Positions 7,258-16,549 of a stretch of DNA of 64,000 nucleotides are shown here, piece after piece. Under the pieces are notes generated by a model. The model did not search any database and was not told where the DNA came from. It worked only from the letters and a program-made list of their open reading frames with translations. Made by a program: the position numbers and the translations under genes. Within the stretch, counting starts at the first letter, position 1. Each line of letters opens with the position of its first letter. The DNA is taken from assembly GCF_029023725.1 (NCBI RefSeq), contig NZ_CP119075.1, forward strand, positions 2,227,501 to 2,291,500, read 5' to 3'. The stretch is from Synoicihabitans lomoniglobus. GTDB lineage: Bacteria; Verrucomicrobiota; Verrucomicrobiia; Opitutales; Opitutaceae.

Positions 7258-9714
7258 ATGAGTCTGCTCAAATTCGCTTTCCGCAAACTGCTCCACCAAC
7301 CGCTCTACACCGCACTGGCAATCGGCACGCTCGGCATCGGGATCGGTTCGGTGGTGACGTGTTTTTCGGCCGTCAACACCATGATGTTCCGACCGTTGCC
7401 GGCCGCCTCCCACGGCGACGCCATCGTCACGCTGTCCCAATTCAAAAAATCCGCGGACGGCGAAGGCAAAGGCTACCGCATGGGCATGAACGCCCTCGAC
7501 GGCTTCGCCGTGGCCGCCCGCTCGGAGAGCCTCGACGGCGTCTGGTTGCACACCGACCTCACCGTGATTCTGGCGGGCGACGCCGGCCCGATGCGCTTCC
7601 TCGGCACGCGGCTTTCGCCGCTGGCCTTTGCCGAGATGGGCGTGCAGCCCCAGCTCGGCCGCAAATTCACCGCCGCGGACGCATTGCCCGACGCCGAGCC
7701 GGTGGCGTTGATCTCGGATGATGCCTGGACGAAACGTTTTGAACGCGACCCGCTGGCCCTCGACTCGGTCATCAAAATCAACGGCATCGACACGCGCATC
7801 ATCGGCGTCATGCCAGTCCGATGGCGGTATCCGGAATTTTCCGACGTTTGGCTGCCGCTGGGTCTGGTGGATTCGGCGTCCCTGCCGCGCGAAATGCTGC
7901 GGCGCGGAGCGTTTTATTTCGCCGCCCACGGTCGACTCCGGACGGGAGTCACCGTCGAAGCCGCCCAAGCCGAACTCGATCGCATCGCCGACGAGCTCGC
8001 GCGGGAGCACCCCGACACCAACACCGGCATCGGCATCTCCGTCATGTCCTGGCGGCAGGACATTCAGCGGGACTCCATCTATTTCATCCTAATGCTGTTC
8101 ATTGCCGGCACCTGTATCTTCCTGATTTCGTGTGCCAACATTGCGAACCTGCAGCTGGCGCGCGGCAGTGACCGCGGCCCCGAGATCGCGGTGCGCATCG
8201 CCCTCGGCGCCAGCCGTTGGCAGGTCTTCCGGCAACTGGCGGTGGAGAACCTCGTGCTCGGGCTTCTCGGTGCGGCCATGGGTGCGGTGGTCGGGCTGTG
8301 GGGTATCGATTTGGTGGTGACGTCGCTCAACATCGAACCGCCGTTCTGGCTGCAGCTCGATCCGGACTGGCGAGTGCTCAGTTTCACCGTGGTCTGCGGC
8401 TTTCTCGCCAGTTTCATCTTCGGCCTCGCGCCCGCGTTGCGCGACTCCCGGCCGGATTTAAGCGCCGGACTAAAGGAGAGCTCCCGCACCGGACTCGACC
8501 AGGGCCCGTTCGGACAGCGGCTGCGCAACGCCATTGTGATCATGGAACTGGCCCTGGCCCTCGTGTTGTTGGTCGGCGCCGGTTTGATGACGCGCAGCTT
8601 TCTCAAACTGCGCGCCATCGAGCCCGGTTATGATTCGTCGCAGGTGCTGACTTTTCGCGCTGGTTTTCCACAGGGTTACAGCGAGACGCCCGAAGAAGAA
8701 GCTGACTTTTTCAGCACGTTGCCCCGCCAATTGGAAAAACTGGACGGCATCACCCACGCGGCGGCCATCACCCAACTTCCCGGCAGTCACAACGGTGCCG
8801 CGGAGGCCATCCTGCTGGAGGAGAACGCGGGCTTATACGTTCCGCGGATCACCCTGCCCCGGGTGGCGTATCGCGGCGTTTCCCGAGGCTACTTCGACAC
8901 CTTGCGCATCCCGGTGATCGCCGGCCGGGATTTCGAGGCGGCCGATCGCGACAGCAACCAGCGCGTCGCGATCGTGGACACGGCCTTCGCCGAGGACGTG
9001 GGAATGAGCCCGGAAGCACTGCTCGGACAGAGAATCGATGCGACGGAAAACTGGAAGGGAACGGACATGGGTGACACCGCCATCATTGTGGGCGTGGTGG
9101 GTGCCATTCGCCATGTGCACAGCGACGACGGCCGTCGTCCCACGCTTTACTTCTCCATCCTGCAATCTCCGGTGAATTTCATGTCAGTCGCAGTGCGCAC
9201 CACCGGCGATCCCTCCGCGCTCGCCGCCACCATTGGCAACGAAGTGCTCGGCGTGCACAGCGGCATGCCCATCTACACGGTGCTCACGCTCGACCAGGTC
9301 ATCCTGCGCACGATCTGGCAGCAGTATTTCTTTTCGCGACTACTGTTGTTCGCCGGCATCATCGCGGTGGGGCTCGCTTGTGTGGGCATCTACGGCGTCA
9401 TGACCTTCGCCGTAAGCATGCGGCAACACGAAATCGGACTGCGCATGGCGCTTGGAGCTCCCGCCTCGGAAGTCGTCGGCGACGTGGTGCGCAAAGGCCT
9501 GCACTTGGTCGTGCTCGGACTGGGGGCCGGCTTCATCGCCGCCACGCTGTTGGCAAATCTTCTCAGCGGCACCCTCTACGGCATCACCCCGCACGACCCG
9601 CCCACCTTCGCCATCGTGCCGACGTTGCTCGCCGCCGTGGCACTCCTGTCCTGCTACCTCTCCAGCCGCCGCGCCACGAGGATCAATCCCATGGCCGCCA
9701 TGCGCATGGAGTAG
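7258..9714 (+). CDS. ABC permease, second ADOP-type paralogue
   Basis: An 818-residue paralogue of the preceding permease, 21 bases downstream in the same operon. It begins MSLLKFAFRKLLHQPLYTALAI and contains two MacB_PCD domains and two FtsX modules. Between the two halves is the NIANLQLARGSDRGPEIAVRIALGASR stretch, and the end is RRATRINPMAAMRME, both family-typical. The first membrane helix and CFSAVNTMMFRPLP segment diverge from the strict family pattern. Two unequal permeases with one ATPase suggest a heteromeric exporter or two alternative complexes (inference). Confidence 0.88.
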   Translation: MSLLKFAFRKLLHQPLYTALAIGTLGIGIGSVVTCFSAVNTMMFRPLPAASHGDAIVTLSQFKKSADGEGKGYRMGMNALDGFAVAARSESLDGVWLHTDLTVILAGDAGPMRFLGTRLSPLAFAEMGVQPQLGRKFTAADALPDAEPVALISDDAWTKRFERDPLALDSVIKINGIDTRIIGVMPVRWRYPEFSDVWLPLGLVDSASLPREMLRRGAFYFAAHGRLRTGVTVEAAQAELDRIADELAREHPDTNTGIGISVMSWRQDIQRDSIYFILMLFIAGTCIFLISCANIANLQLARGSDRGPEIAVRIALGASRWQVFRQLAVENLVLGLLGAAMGAVVGLWGIDLVVTSLNIEPPFWLQLDPDWRVLSFTVVCGFLASFIFGLAPALRDSRPDLSAGLKESSRTGLDQGPFGQRLRNAIVIMELALALVLLVGAGLMTRSFLKLRAIEPGYDSSQVLTFRAGFPQGYSETPEEEADFFSTLPRQLEKLDGITHAAAITQLPGSHNGAAEAILLEENAGLYVPRITLPRVAYRGVSRGYFDTLRIPVIAGRDFEAADRDSNQRVAIVDTAFAEDVGMSPEALLGQRIDATENWKGTDMGDTAIIVGVVGAIRHVHSDDGRRPTLYFSILQSPVNFMSVAVRTTGDPSALAATIGNEVLGVHSGMPIYTVLTLDQVILRTIWQQYFFSRLLLFAGIIAVGLACVGIYGVMTFAVSMRQHEIGLRMALGAPASEVVGDVVRKGLHLVVLGLGAGFIAATLLANLLSGTLYGITPHDPPTFAIVPTLLAAVALLSCYLSSRRATRINPMAAMRME

Positions 9715-9782
9715 CGATCGCCTGAAGCCTCTTGCCGAACCCTTGCGCAAAACCAGCACACCGCGGGATTCGAAGTTCAGCC

Positions 9783-9861
9783 GTGGGAACGGGCTTGCGC
9801 GCGATCACATTGCCAATCGCGTCGCACCGGGCGCGTTCATCGCGCGCAAGCTCGTTCCTAC
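9783..9861. repeat. REP-like inverted repeat element
   Basis: Two 23-base arms (9783-9805 and 9839-9861) are inverted copies matching at 21 of 23 positions, separated by 33 bases. Each arm starts, read outward-in, with GTRGGAACG and contains GCTTGCGCGCGAT. It belongs to the same family as the elements at 12039, 12226, 16550-17604 and 62665. It lies between the 3' ends of two convergent genes (9714 and 9882). Confidence 0.75.
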
Positions 9862-9881
9862 GTTCCCATCCCGTCGTCCTC

Positions 9882-10877
9882 TCAAGCCCAGGGGTCGAAG
9901 AGGACTTTGATCGCTTGTTGAGTGCGGAGCATTTCAACACCCGACACGTAGTCGGACAGCGGGAGCGTCGCGGAAATCAAAACCCCGAGATCGAGTTGGG
10001 CTGCTGCTATCGCGCTCAGGGCGGTTTCAGCCGCCAGACGGTTGTGATCACCGTAACCGAGCAATGTCACCCCGGGTCCCCACATCAGCGCGCCGTCGTA
10101 TGGGATCTCACCTCGCACGACTCCAAACAACGCCACGGCCTCCTTGGTGCGGTGGAGCAAAAACTTCACCGCGGGCGGGACTCCCGTGCAATCAATCGCC
10201 ATATCGAGCGCCTGATCGTTCCCGCGGTTGGCGGCCCATAAGCCCTCGTCGGAATCAACGGTTTCCGAGGCGCCGACGTTCAATGCCAGTTCACGACGTG
10301 AAGCCACGCGATCGATACCCACCACTTCGGCCGCCCCGTGATAGCGCGCCAGTTGCAAAGCCACCAATCCCGCCGGTCCGAGGCCGGCGATGCCTACGCG
10401 CTTGCCCTTGACCCCACCCAGCATCGCAAGGCGTTGAAAGCTCACCTCAACGCACATCGCCAGCTCCAGCGAAGCGAGTTGCGCCGCCGGTAGCTCCGTC
10501 GGCACGGGCAGCAGATACTCGGCGGGAAACGCATTAAACTGCGCGTAAAACCCCGGACGATTGGTGCCGGCATCACGCCACGCCACGACCGTCTGACCGA
10601 CCGATAGGTCCGTCACTCCGTCGCCCCGTGCGACCACGATTCCGACCGCTTCATGCCCGGGTTTGCCGGGAAAATACGGGTAGTCCAGTTGCTGCCCCGG
10701 AAACATGGGCTCCCCCCCCAGAATGTGCAGGTCCCAGTGCGGACAACTGCTGATCCCGGTCACCTTGACCAATACTTCTCCCGCCGCCGGACGCGGCGTC
10801 GGAGCGACCTCCCAGGTAGTCTCGCCAGGAGCAATGATGCGCAGTTGCCGCATCGTATCAGGAATTTCGTTACTCAT
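9882..10877 (-). CDS. Zinc-type alcohol dehydrogenase family protein
   Basis: A medium-chain NAD(P)-dependent dehydrogenase of 331 residues. The start at 10877 overlaps the stop of the upstream gene by ATGA; an in-frame ATG at 10892 is less likely. An N-terminal GroES-like domain contains GISSCPHWDLHIL (the Cys equivalent to the catalytic zinc ligand) and GHEAVGIVV. The Rossmann domain has VGIAGLGPAGLVALQLARY and a VVGIDR strand ending in Asp, which suggests NAD preference. The structural-zinc four-Cys lobe is absent. The paralogue upstream makes a translationally coupled dehydrogenase pair, probably oxidising a polyol or sugar hydroxyl (inference). Confidence 0.82.
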   Translation of the reverse strand: MSNEIPDTMRQLRIIAPGETTWEVAPTPRPAAGEVLVKVTGISSCPHWDLHILGGEPMFPGQQLDYPYFPGKPGHEAVGIVVARGDGVTDLSVGQTVVAWRDAGTNRPGFYAQFNAFPAEYLLPVPTELPAAQLASLELAMCVEVSFQRLAMLGGVKGKRVGIAGLGPAGLVALQLARYHGAAEVVGIDRVASRRELALNVGASETVDSDEGLWAANRGNDQALDMAIDCTGVPPAVKFLLHRTKEAVALFGVVRGEIPYDGALMWGPGVTLLGYGDHNRLAAETALSAIAAAQLDLGVLISATLPLSDYVSGVEMLRTQQAIKVLFDPWA

Positions 10878-11878
10878 GTGCGGGCCTTCCATTCCAAAAT
10901 CACTCCCAGCACGGGCTCACGTTTGGATTCAATCAACGCCCATGCTTCGGCGGCTGCCTCGACCGGAAAACGGTGAGTGATCAAACCGGCGGTATCCAGC
11001 TTGCCCTCCGCGACCCACTGGATCGTGGCATCCACTCGGGGAGCGGTGATGCCTGCCACCAGATCGAAGGCGATTTCCCGATAACGGAAGCGTTGAATTT
11101 CAATGGCGTCGGCGGTGCCGTAAAAGCCCGCCGAGACCATTGTGCCCCCGTGCTGCATGAGCGGCAGGTAGGCGTCGAAGAGTCGGGCGTCACCGACCGT
11201 GTCGACCATGACCGCGACTTCGCCCAGGCCGAGTGCGGCAATCTCGGCGGCGCCGTCACCGGTGACTTTGATGGCCTGGCCCCAACCTCCTTCGGTGAAC
11301 TTCGCCAAACGATCCTCGTGACGTCCGGTCATGATGACGCGTGCGCCACGCTGCTTCAGGGTTTGCCCCGTCCATTGGCCCACCAAGCCATCGCCGACCA
11401 CGACCGCCAATTCACCAGGTTCGATGCGCGGACGTGTGCCGCAGTTGTAGCCGACCTGAGTCAACACCATGCCTGAATAGTCCTCGCTGGCGCCGCCGTC
11501 GGGCAGCCGGTGCACAAAACTTTGATGGCAAACCGACGGCGACACGTGGCCCGCATGGCGATCGAACATGCCCTCGACCTGACTCATCACCGCAAATACG
11601 CGATCGCCTACGTGGTGATCGCGCACCGCCGCGCCGACGGCGGTAACCATACCGACCTTCTGATAGCCCGCAATGATGGGAAACGGTGACGGGTCGCCGG
11701 TCCGGCGCGCGGTGTCACCCGCCAGACGCTCGCCCCGCAAAAACGAGCCTTCGGTCCCGTTACTGATCCACGAGTGGGTCAGTTCGATAACAACATCTTC
11801 GGGGCCGGGCTCCGGGCACTCGACGGCGCGGAACTCAACTTTCCCCGGAGCGGTAAACACAACGGCATGGGCTTTCAT
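10874..11878 (-). CDS. Zinc-type dehydrogenase, BchC-like
   Basis: A 334-residue medium-chain dehydrogenase-like protein. SNGTEGSFLRGERL near residue 40 and PIIAGYQKVGMV near 70 resemble the BchC/threonine-dehydrogenase-like group, in which the usual Cys zinc ligand is replaced. The nucleotide-binding region VVVGDGLVGQWTGQTLKQRG followed by VIMTGRHEDR (Gly-Arg rather than Asp) suggests NADP binding. It is the first gene of the minus-strand pair and its promoter must lie in 11879-11990. No bacteriochlorophyll genes are nearby, so a BchC function itself is not implied. Confidence 0.78.
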   Translation of the reverse strand: MKAHAVVFTAPGKVEFRAVECPEPGPEDVVIELTHSWISNGTEGSFLRGERLAGDTARRTGDPSPFPIIAGYQKVGMVTAVGAAVRDHHVGDRVFAVMSQVEGMFDRHAGHVSPSVCHQSFVHRLPDGGASEDYSGMVLTQVGYNCGTRPRIEPGELAVVVGDGLVGQWTGQTLKQRGARVIMTGRHEDRLAKFTEGGWGQAIKVTGDGAAEIAALGLGEVAVMVDTVGDARLFDAYLPLMQHGGTMVSAGFYGTADAIEIQRFRYREIAFDLVAGITAPRVDATIQWVAEGKLDTAGLITHRFPVEAAAEAWALIESKREPVLGVILEWKART

Positions 11879-11991
11879 GGGTAAGGGTTCCGCACCCTGA
11901 CCAGCCCCTTTTCAATCGGTCAACTCGAACAAGTCGGCCCACGAATCTTTCACTAATTTTCATTCTCCGATGCACCGTCCCCCGCAGCGGT

Positions 11992-12338
11992 ATTGAAAGC
12001 CATCCGCCCTCGCCGCGCCGCAACCATCCAGGCGATAAGTAGGAGCGGGCTTGCGCGCGATTGCAGGCTCCATGGCACCTGCCTGCCGAGCCCCTTGCTA
12101 CGCCATCGCGCGCAAGCACGCTCCTACCTGGGGGTGTTCACTGGCGTGCTTCATTTTCCTGCAAAATTGCCGCATTGAATTGAGAGCCATCTGCCCTGGC
12201 CGCGCCGCAACCATCCAGGCGATAAGTAGGAGCGGGCTTGCGCGCGATTGCAGCCTCCATGGCACCTGCCACCGATCCCCTTGCTATGCCATCGCGCGCA
12301 AGCACGCTCCTACCTGGGGTTTTCACTGGCGTGCTTCG
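11992..12338. repeat. Tandem duplication carrying two REP-like elements
   Basis: A unit of about 160 bases occurs twice (11992-12152 and 12179-12338, offset 187 bases). Each copy starts with TTGARAGCCATC and includes an inverted repeat: arms 12039-12061 with 12105-12127, and 12226-12248 with 12291-12313, each 23 bases and matching at 22 positions. The arms have a GTAGGAGCG head followed by GCTTGCGCGCGAT. The second copy ends at the stop codon of the minus-strand gene at 12340. Together with 11879-11991 this accounts for the whole 461-base gap; no gene was found in it. Confidence 0.8.
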
Positions 12339-12339
12339 T

Positions 12340-13407
12340 CTACTCGGGCAGGGTGCGTAGCAAAGCGTTGAGGGCCTCCGCCATGGCCGCGCCGTAGTCA
12401 GCGCCTGGGGTGCGACCGAAAAGTCGCGAAGACGTTTCTCCCGCAGTCGCCAAGGACCAGGCCACCTGCGCATCGTCCCCCACCTTCGCACTGATCGGGT
12501 CCAACCGGAGTGGCCAGGTGCAGAGCTGTTGGGTGGTGATTTCGGACCGCGGCACGAAGCGCCAACCGTGGGCGGTTTTGGCGAGACCGCGCCCGGCGCC
12601 CATGACCAGCGATACCGTCGACCACAGGGAACGTCGCCCCGCCAAAATATTTTCCCAAACCGAGCCCCGGCCCAGATCGGCCAACGCTCCGATGAAATCA
12701 CCACGGGCCGATCCGCTCAATCCGTAGGCAAACCAGGCCCGCCACGACGGGGACAATTCCGCGAGCAATTGCTCATGGCTCGCCGACCAGTGCGTGCCGC
12801 GTTCCGGCTTCGGATCAAAGGCTCCCTTGTCCGTCGCACAAGGATACCAATGCACCGGCAATCCCGATCGCCACAGTCCGATGAATGCCGCCGCATCGAG
12901 TTGCACGTTCCATTCCAGCGCACGCGTCACCGTGGTGCCGGCATTGAGTAACACCGAGCGCACTTTTTCCCGCACCAATGCCGGGTCCCGGTTGAACGCC
13001 GCTGTCAGCACGCGCGCCGATCCCACGATCGAAACCACCACGGGCGCATCGGCTGCACGCAGTGTTTCGAGCAATAATTCGATGCCCGCCTGCTCCCGTG
13101 ACGGCCGCGAACGAGCGTCGTCATTCACGGACGTCAGCGGAGCCTCCGGCCCCACCGCCACCGGAATCGCCCGCGCGATCAGATAACTGGCCTGGGTCAC
13201 GATCACCAGACCGGGATCGCGATTTACATCCCAACCCGCGGGCGCCGCCTTCCGAAACCTCTCCGTCGTATCCAAAATTACCGCACGCAGGTCGTATTCC
13301 GGCAGCGCCAGCACGGTGGCGAGATCGAATTGATCGTCCGGATCCTGCGCCGGATGATACAGGTCGGTGAGATGCACGAGGGGTATGCGGGAGGTGGAAT
13401 CGGCCAT
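12340..13407 (-). CDS. Nucleoside-hydrolase-like protein
   Basis: A 355-residue protein whose N-terminus PLVHLTDLYHPAQDPDDQFDLATVLAL carries the DPDDxxDL aspartate cluster that binds calcium and ribose in inosine-uridine hydrolase-like folds. VVSIVGSARVLTAAFN near residue 120 and a Trp/Asn-rich region (NVQLDAAAFIGLWRSG) fit the same fold. The rest is divergent, so the substrate is unknown. I chose the ATG at 13407; in-frame ATGs at 13419 and 13443 are possible. It is divergent from the GH42-like gene, with about 120 bases between them. Confidence 0.65.
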   Translation of the reverse strand: MADSTSRIPLVHLTDLYHPAQDPDDQFDLATVLALPEYDLRAVILDTTERFRKAAPAGWDVNRDPGLVIVTQASYLIARAIPVAVGPEAPLTSVNDDARSRPSREQAGIELLLETLRAADAPVVVSIVGSARVLTAAFNRDPALVREKVRSVLLNAGTTVTRALEWNVQLDAAAFIGLWRSGLPVHWYPCATDKGAFDPKPERGTHWSASHEQLLAELSPSWRAWFAYGLSGSARGDFIGALADLGRGSVWENILAGRRSLWSTVSLVMGAGRGLAKTAHGWRFVPRSEITTQQLCTWPLRLDPISAKVGDDAQVAWSLATAGETSSRLFGRTPGADYGAAMAEALNALLRTLPE

Positions 13408-13531
13408 CGCCGTGGTCATGCGGCGCGCACGATCACGCGTCAACCGCCGAGCCGCCCGGATCGCCCGGCAGATAAATTTTCATTGGCTTTCATCTTTTCA
13501 TGGCACTGCGACTGCCTCCATTGATCGCAAT

Positions 13532-15715
13532 ATGCCGCCGCCGCTCTCCGCGCGGGTCGAGCTGAATGCCGACCGCCCCACTTTGTTACTTAACGACGAG
13601 CCCGTCGCGCCCCTCATCTATGCGTTGTCCGATTGCCCCGGCGCCCGTTGGACGTGGGAGGAAGTGCCCGCCCGCAACATCGCCGAGTTCGGCCGACACG
13701 GCACGCGGTTGTTTCAAGCCGATGTCTGGTTCGAACAAATGCTCACGACCGACGGTAGTCTCGATGTCACCCTGGCCCGGCGTCAAATCGCGGGAGTAAC
13801 CGACGTGGTGCCCGGTGCGGCGGTGATGCTGCGGGTGCACGTAAATGCGCCCCCCGCCTGGTGCGCGGCCCATCCGCAAGAATGTGTAGGCTATGCGGAT
13901 ACCGAACCACACGACCCCCCCCGCCACGGTTTGGTGCGGCCGCTGGCCGACGATGCCCTGCGACCCACGCGGGCCAGTTTCTATTCAACCGCGTGGCAGG
14001 AGTGGGCGCACGACCGCCTGCGGGAGTTTTGCGCGCTCCTGTCGGCTTCACCCGAGGGCAACGCCTTGTTCTCCATTCAGATCGCCAACGGCGTGTATGG
14101 CGAATGGCACCAGTTCGGATTTCTCCACCATGATCCCGACACCGGCCCCGCCGCCACCGCCGCGTTTCGCCACTGGCTCACCACGCACTATGCGGACGAT
14201 GCGGCGCTCGCCAAAGCATGGAGTCATTCCGGTCTCACGTTTGCCACCGCCAGCGTCCCTAACTCCCCGAGTCGGGAGATGGCGACGGTCGGCATTTTGC
14301 GCGATCCCCAGACCCAGCGGCCCGTAATCGACTACTTCACGTTTCAGCATACCGCGCTCACCGAAGTCGTGCTGGCCCTGGCGGCCACGGTCAAAAAATC
14401 GTGGCCGCGTCCCATCGTGACCGCGGCATTTTTCGGCTACTTCTACAGTATCTTCGGACGACAGGCCGCCGGCGCGCAGTTGGCCGTGCGGCAAGCGCTG
14501 CAATCGCCCCACCTCGATTGTTTCTGTTCGCCCCAGTCTTACGAACCCGCCGCAAAAGGGTTCGGTGGCACCGGCAATGCCCGCGGCCTGATCGGTGTGG
14601 TGCGACGCGCCGGCAAACTCTGGCTCGATGAAATGGACACGCCCACGAGCCAGGTCGGGTGTCCGTGGGAAAAGGATTTCACCAGCACGCCCGCGGATGA
14701 CATCGCCATCCACCGTCGCAACGTGCTGCAACCCGTCACCCGCGGCGGCGGCCAATGGTGGTATGATTTCGGTCCCATCGGCCGCACCCCCAATTTCAGT
14801 CGCGGCGGCAATGTCGGCTGGTGGGATACCCCCGAACTGTTGGCCGAAGTCGAGGCAATCCAGACCATCGCCGCCGCTCGTCACGAATTGCCATTTCTGC
14901 GTCCGGCCGACGTGCTGCTGGTGCACGACCCGATGTCGTTCTGCCACACGGTCAGCCAACGACACCCCTCGGCCGAGTTCGGCAAACTACCCACCACGAC
15001 CTCCGACCCGGTCACGCCGTTGCTCGTCGACGACTTGCTACACGGGCTCTATCAGTCCGGTCTGGCCTTCGACGAAGCCCTGCTGGAAGAGTTGGCCGAA
15101 CTCGACCTCAGTCCATATAAATTGATCCTGTTCGCCACGACTCCGGTGATCACGCCTGCCCAACGCGAGGTGATCGAAACTCGTGTCGCCACTGCCGGTC
15201 GCCACGTGGCGTTGCTGGGATTCGCGGGGTGGAGCGATGGCGATCACGCCGGCCCGGAAGTCGCCCAGGCTCTGAGTGGGGTGGCCACCGTGCTGCACCG
15301 CCCCACGGTGCCGCAGCACAATTTTAACTTGGACGGAGTGAACTCCTCCCTCCGCTTGAAAAACACCATCGACCTGCCCGCCTATGCGGCCACCCCCGCC
15401 CAGATCATGGGCACATGGTCCGACGGCCGTCCCAGCGTGGTGCGGCGCGACGCGGACAACGCGACCTGGTGGAACTTCGCACTCCCGCCCGTCGCGCCGG
15501 TCGCCTTGCACGCTCTCGGCACACTCGCCGGCTGCCACATCGTCAACGCCCCCGGTGATTGCACCCTCATCGGTGATGGGTTACTGGTGGTGCACACCGT
15601 CGACGGCGGAAAACGCCGCCTGCAATTTCCCCGCGGCCCCGTCATCGAAACCGAAATACCCGCCCGATCGACCACCGTGTTTGACGGACTCACCGGTGCA
15701 CGTCTCCTTGGATAA
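13532..15715 (+). CDS. Glycoside hydrolase, GH42-like (beta-galactosidase fold)
   Basis: A 727-residue cytoplasmic-looking enzyme without signal peptide. The N-terminal TIM barrel has LFQADVWFEQM, then YGEWHQF, with Glu191 as likely acid/base, and LWLDEMDTP, with Glu367 as likely nucleophile, matching the two-Glu arrangement of GH42. A Rossmann-like middle domain (LLVHDPMSFCH onward, about 460-610) matches the beta-galactosidase trimerisation domain, and a small beta domain ends the protein. The ATG at 13532 removes a spurious 55-codon extension. It is followed by a TIM-barrel isomerase seven bases later. The exact sugar specificity cannot be read from sequence. Confidence 0.78.
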   Translation: MPPPLSARVELNADRPTLLLNDEPVAPLIYALSDCPGARWTWEEVPARNIAEFGRHGTRLFQADVWFEQMLTTDGSLDVTLARRQIAGVTDVVPGAAVMLRVHVNAPPAWCAAHPQECVGYADTEPHDPPRHGLVRPLADDALRPTRASFYSTAWQEWAHDRLREFCALLSASPEGNALFSIQIANGVYGEWHQFGFLHHDPDTGPAATAAFRHWLTTHYADDAALAKAWSHSGLTFATASVPNSPSREMATVGILRDPQTQRPVIDYFTFQHTALTEVVLALAATVKKSWPRPIVTAAFFGYFYSIFGRQAAGAQLAVRQALQSPHLDCFCSPQSYEPAAKGFGGTGNARGLIGVVRRAGKLWLDEMDTPTSQVGCPWEKDFTSTPADDIAIHRRNVLQPVTRGGGQWWYDFGPIGRTPNFSRGGNVGWWDTPELLAEVEAIQTIAAARHELPFLRPADVLLVHDPMSFCHTVSQRHPSAEFGKLPTTTSDPVTPLLVDDLLHGLYQSGLAFDEALLEELAELDLSPYKLILFATTPVITPAQREVIETRVATAGRHVALLGFAGWSDGDHAGPEVAQALSGVATVLHRPTVPQHNFNLDGVNSSLRLKNTIDLPAYAATPAQIMGTWSDGRPSVVRRDADNATWWNFALPPVAPVALHALGTLAGCHIVNAPGDCTLIGDGLLVVHTVDGGKRRLQFPRGPVIETEIPARSTTVFDGLTGARLLG

Positions 15716-15722
15716 CCGTATC

Positions 15723-16541
15723 ATGACCGACTCTGCCTCCGCCCCCTCCTACCAACGCTCCATTTCCTCTCTCGGCTGCCCGCAGGAATCAGTCGAAAGC
15801 GCGCTGGCCCTGGCCCGCCACCTCCAGCTCGATGCCATCGAACTGCGCAGCCTCGAGGGCGGCGTCGACCTCCCGGCTTTGTTCGCCAAGACCTACGGCA
15901 CCCCCGAGGCGATGGCGGCCGCGATCGGCGTGCCGGCCTCCCCTCGTATTTGCTCGCTCGATACATCGCTCAAGCTGTTCGACAATACCGACGAGACCCG
16001 GGCGGAGTTCCTCGAGTTTCTCCCGTGGGCGGAGACACTCGGCGTGCACTGGCTGCGCTGGTTTGACGGCGGCAAAGCGTGGGCTGACGACCTGCCATTA
16101 GCCATCGACACGTGGCAGTGGTGGACCAAGCTGCGCGCCGAAAAGGGCTGGCAGGCGGAGATCATGATTGAGACCCACGACCTCGTGCTCGACTCCGCCG
16201 CCATCATCGCGCTCACGGAAGCCTGCCCCGGCATCAAGATTCTCTGGGACACCCACCATACCTGGAAAGTCGGTGGAGAGGACCCCGTCAAAACCTGGCA
16301 GGTGATCAAGTCCCACGTGCCCCACATCCACGTGAAGGACAGCGTCAACATCCCCAGCGCCCGGCACTCGTTTTCCTATCGCCTGCCCGGCGAAGGTCAG
16401 TTCCCCATGGCACCCTTACAAGCGCTGCTGGCGCGCGAGTTTGACGGCGTGGTGAGCCTGGAATGGGAACGCCACTGGCATCCCTATTTGGCACCGGTCG
16501 AAGACGCCGTGAATTCGGCTTTTGCTCAAAACTGGTGGTAG
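15723..16541 (+). CDS. Sugar phosphate isomerase/epimerase family (TIM barrel)
   Basis: A 272-residue xylose-isomerase-like TIM-barrel protein. Candidate metal ligands stand at the usual strand ends: Glu150 in MIETHD, Asp176 and a His in ILWDTHHT, His203 in HIHVKDS, and Glu247 in VSLEWER. Such proteins isomerise, epimerise or dehydrate sugars and inositols (family knowledge). The ATG at 15723 is seven bases after the GH42-like gene; the frame stays open upstream but that part lies inside the previous gene. It probably processes a sugar released by the neighbouring glycosidase (inference). Confidence 0.82.
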   Translation: MTDSASAPSYQRSISSLGCPQESVESALALARHLQLDAIELRSLEGGVDLPALFAKTYGTPEAMAAAIGVPASPRICSLDTSLKLFDNTDETRAEFLEFLPWAETLGVHWLRWFDGGKAWADDLPLAIDTWQWWTKLRAEKGWQAEIMIETHDLVLDSAAIIALTEACPGIKILWDTHHTWKVGGEDPVKTWQVIKSHVPHIHVKDSVNIPSARHSFSYRLPGEGQFPMAPLQALLAREFDGVVSLEWERHWHPYLAPVEDAVNSAFAQNWW

Positions 16542-16549
16542 GCGCACGA

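Noticed and set aside
10874..11878. bchC (bacteriochlorophyll synthesis) assignment
   Set aside because: Only the general subfamily resemblance is seen; no photosynthesis genes are in the window and it is paired with another sugar-type dehydrogenase.
13501..13516. A second sigma-54-like sequence (TGGCAC-N5-CTGC) before the GH42-like gene
   Set aside because: GG-N10-GC spacing fits, but three consensus positions fail, and the implied start would leave only about 5 bases before the ATG; probably chance in GC-rich DNA.
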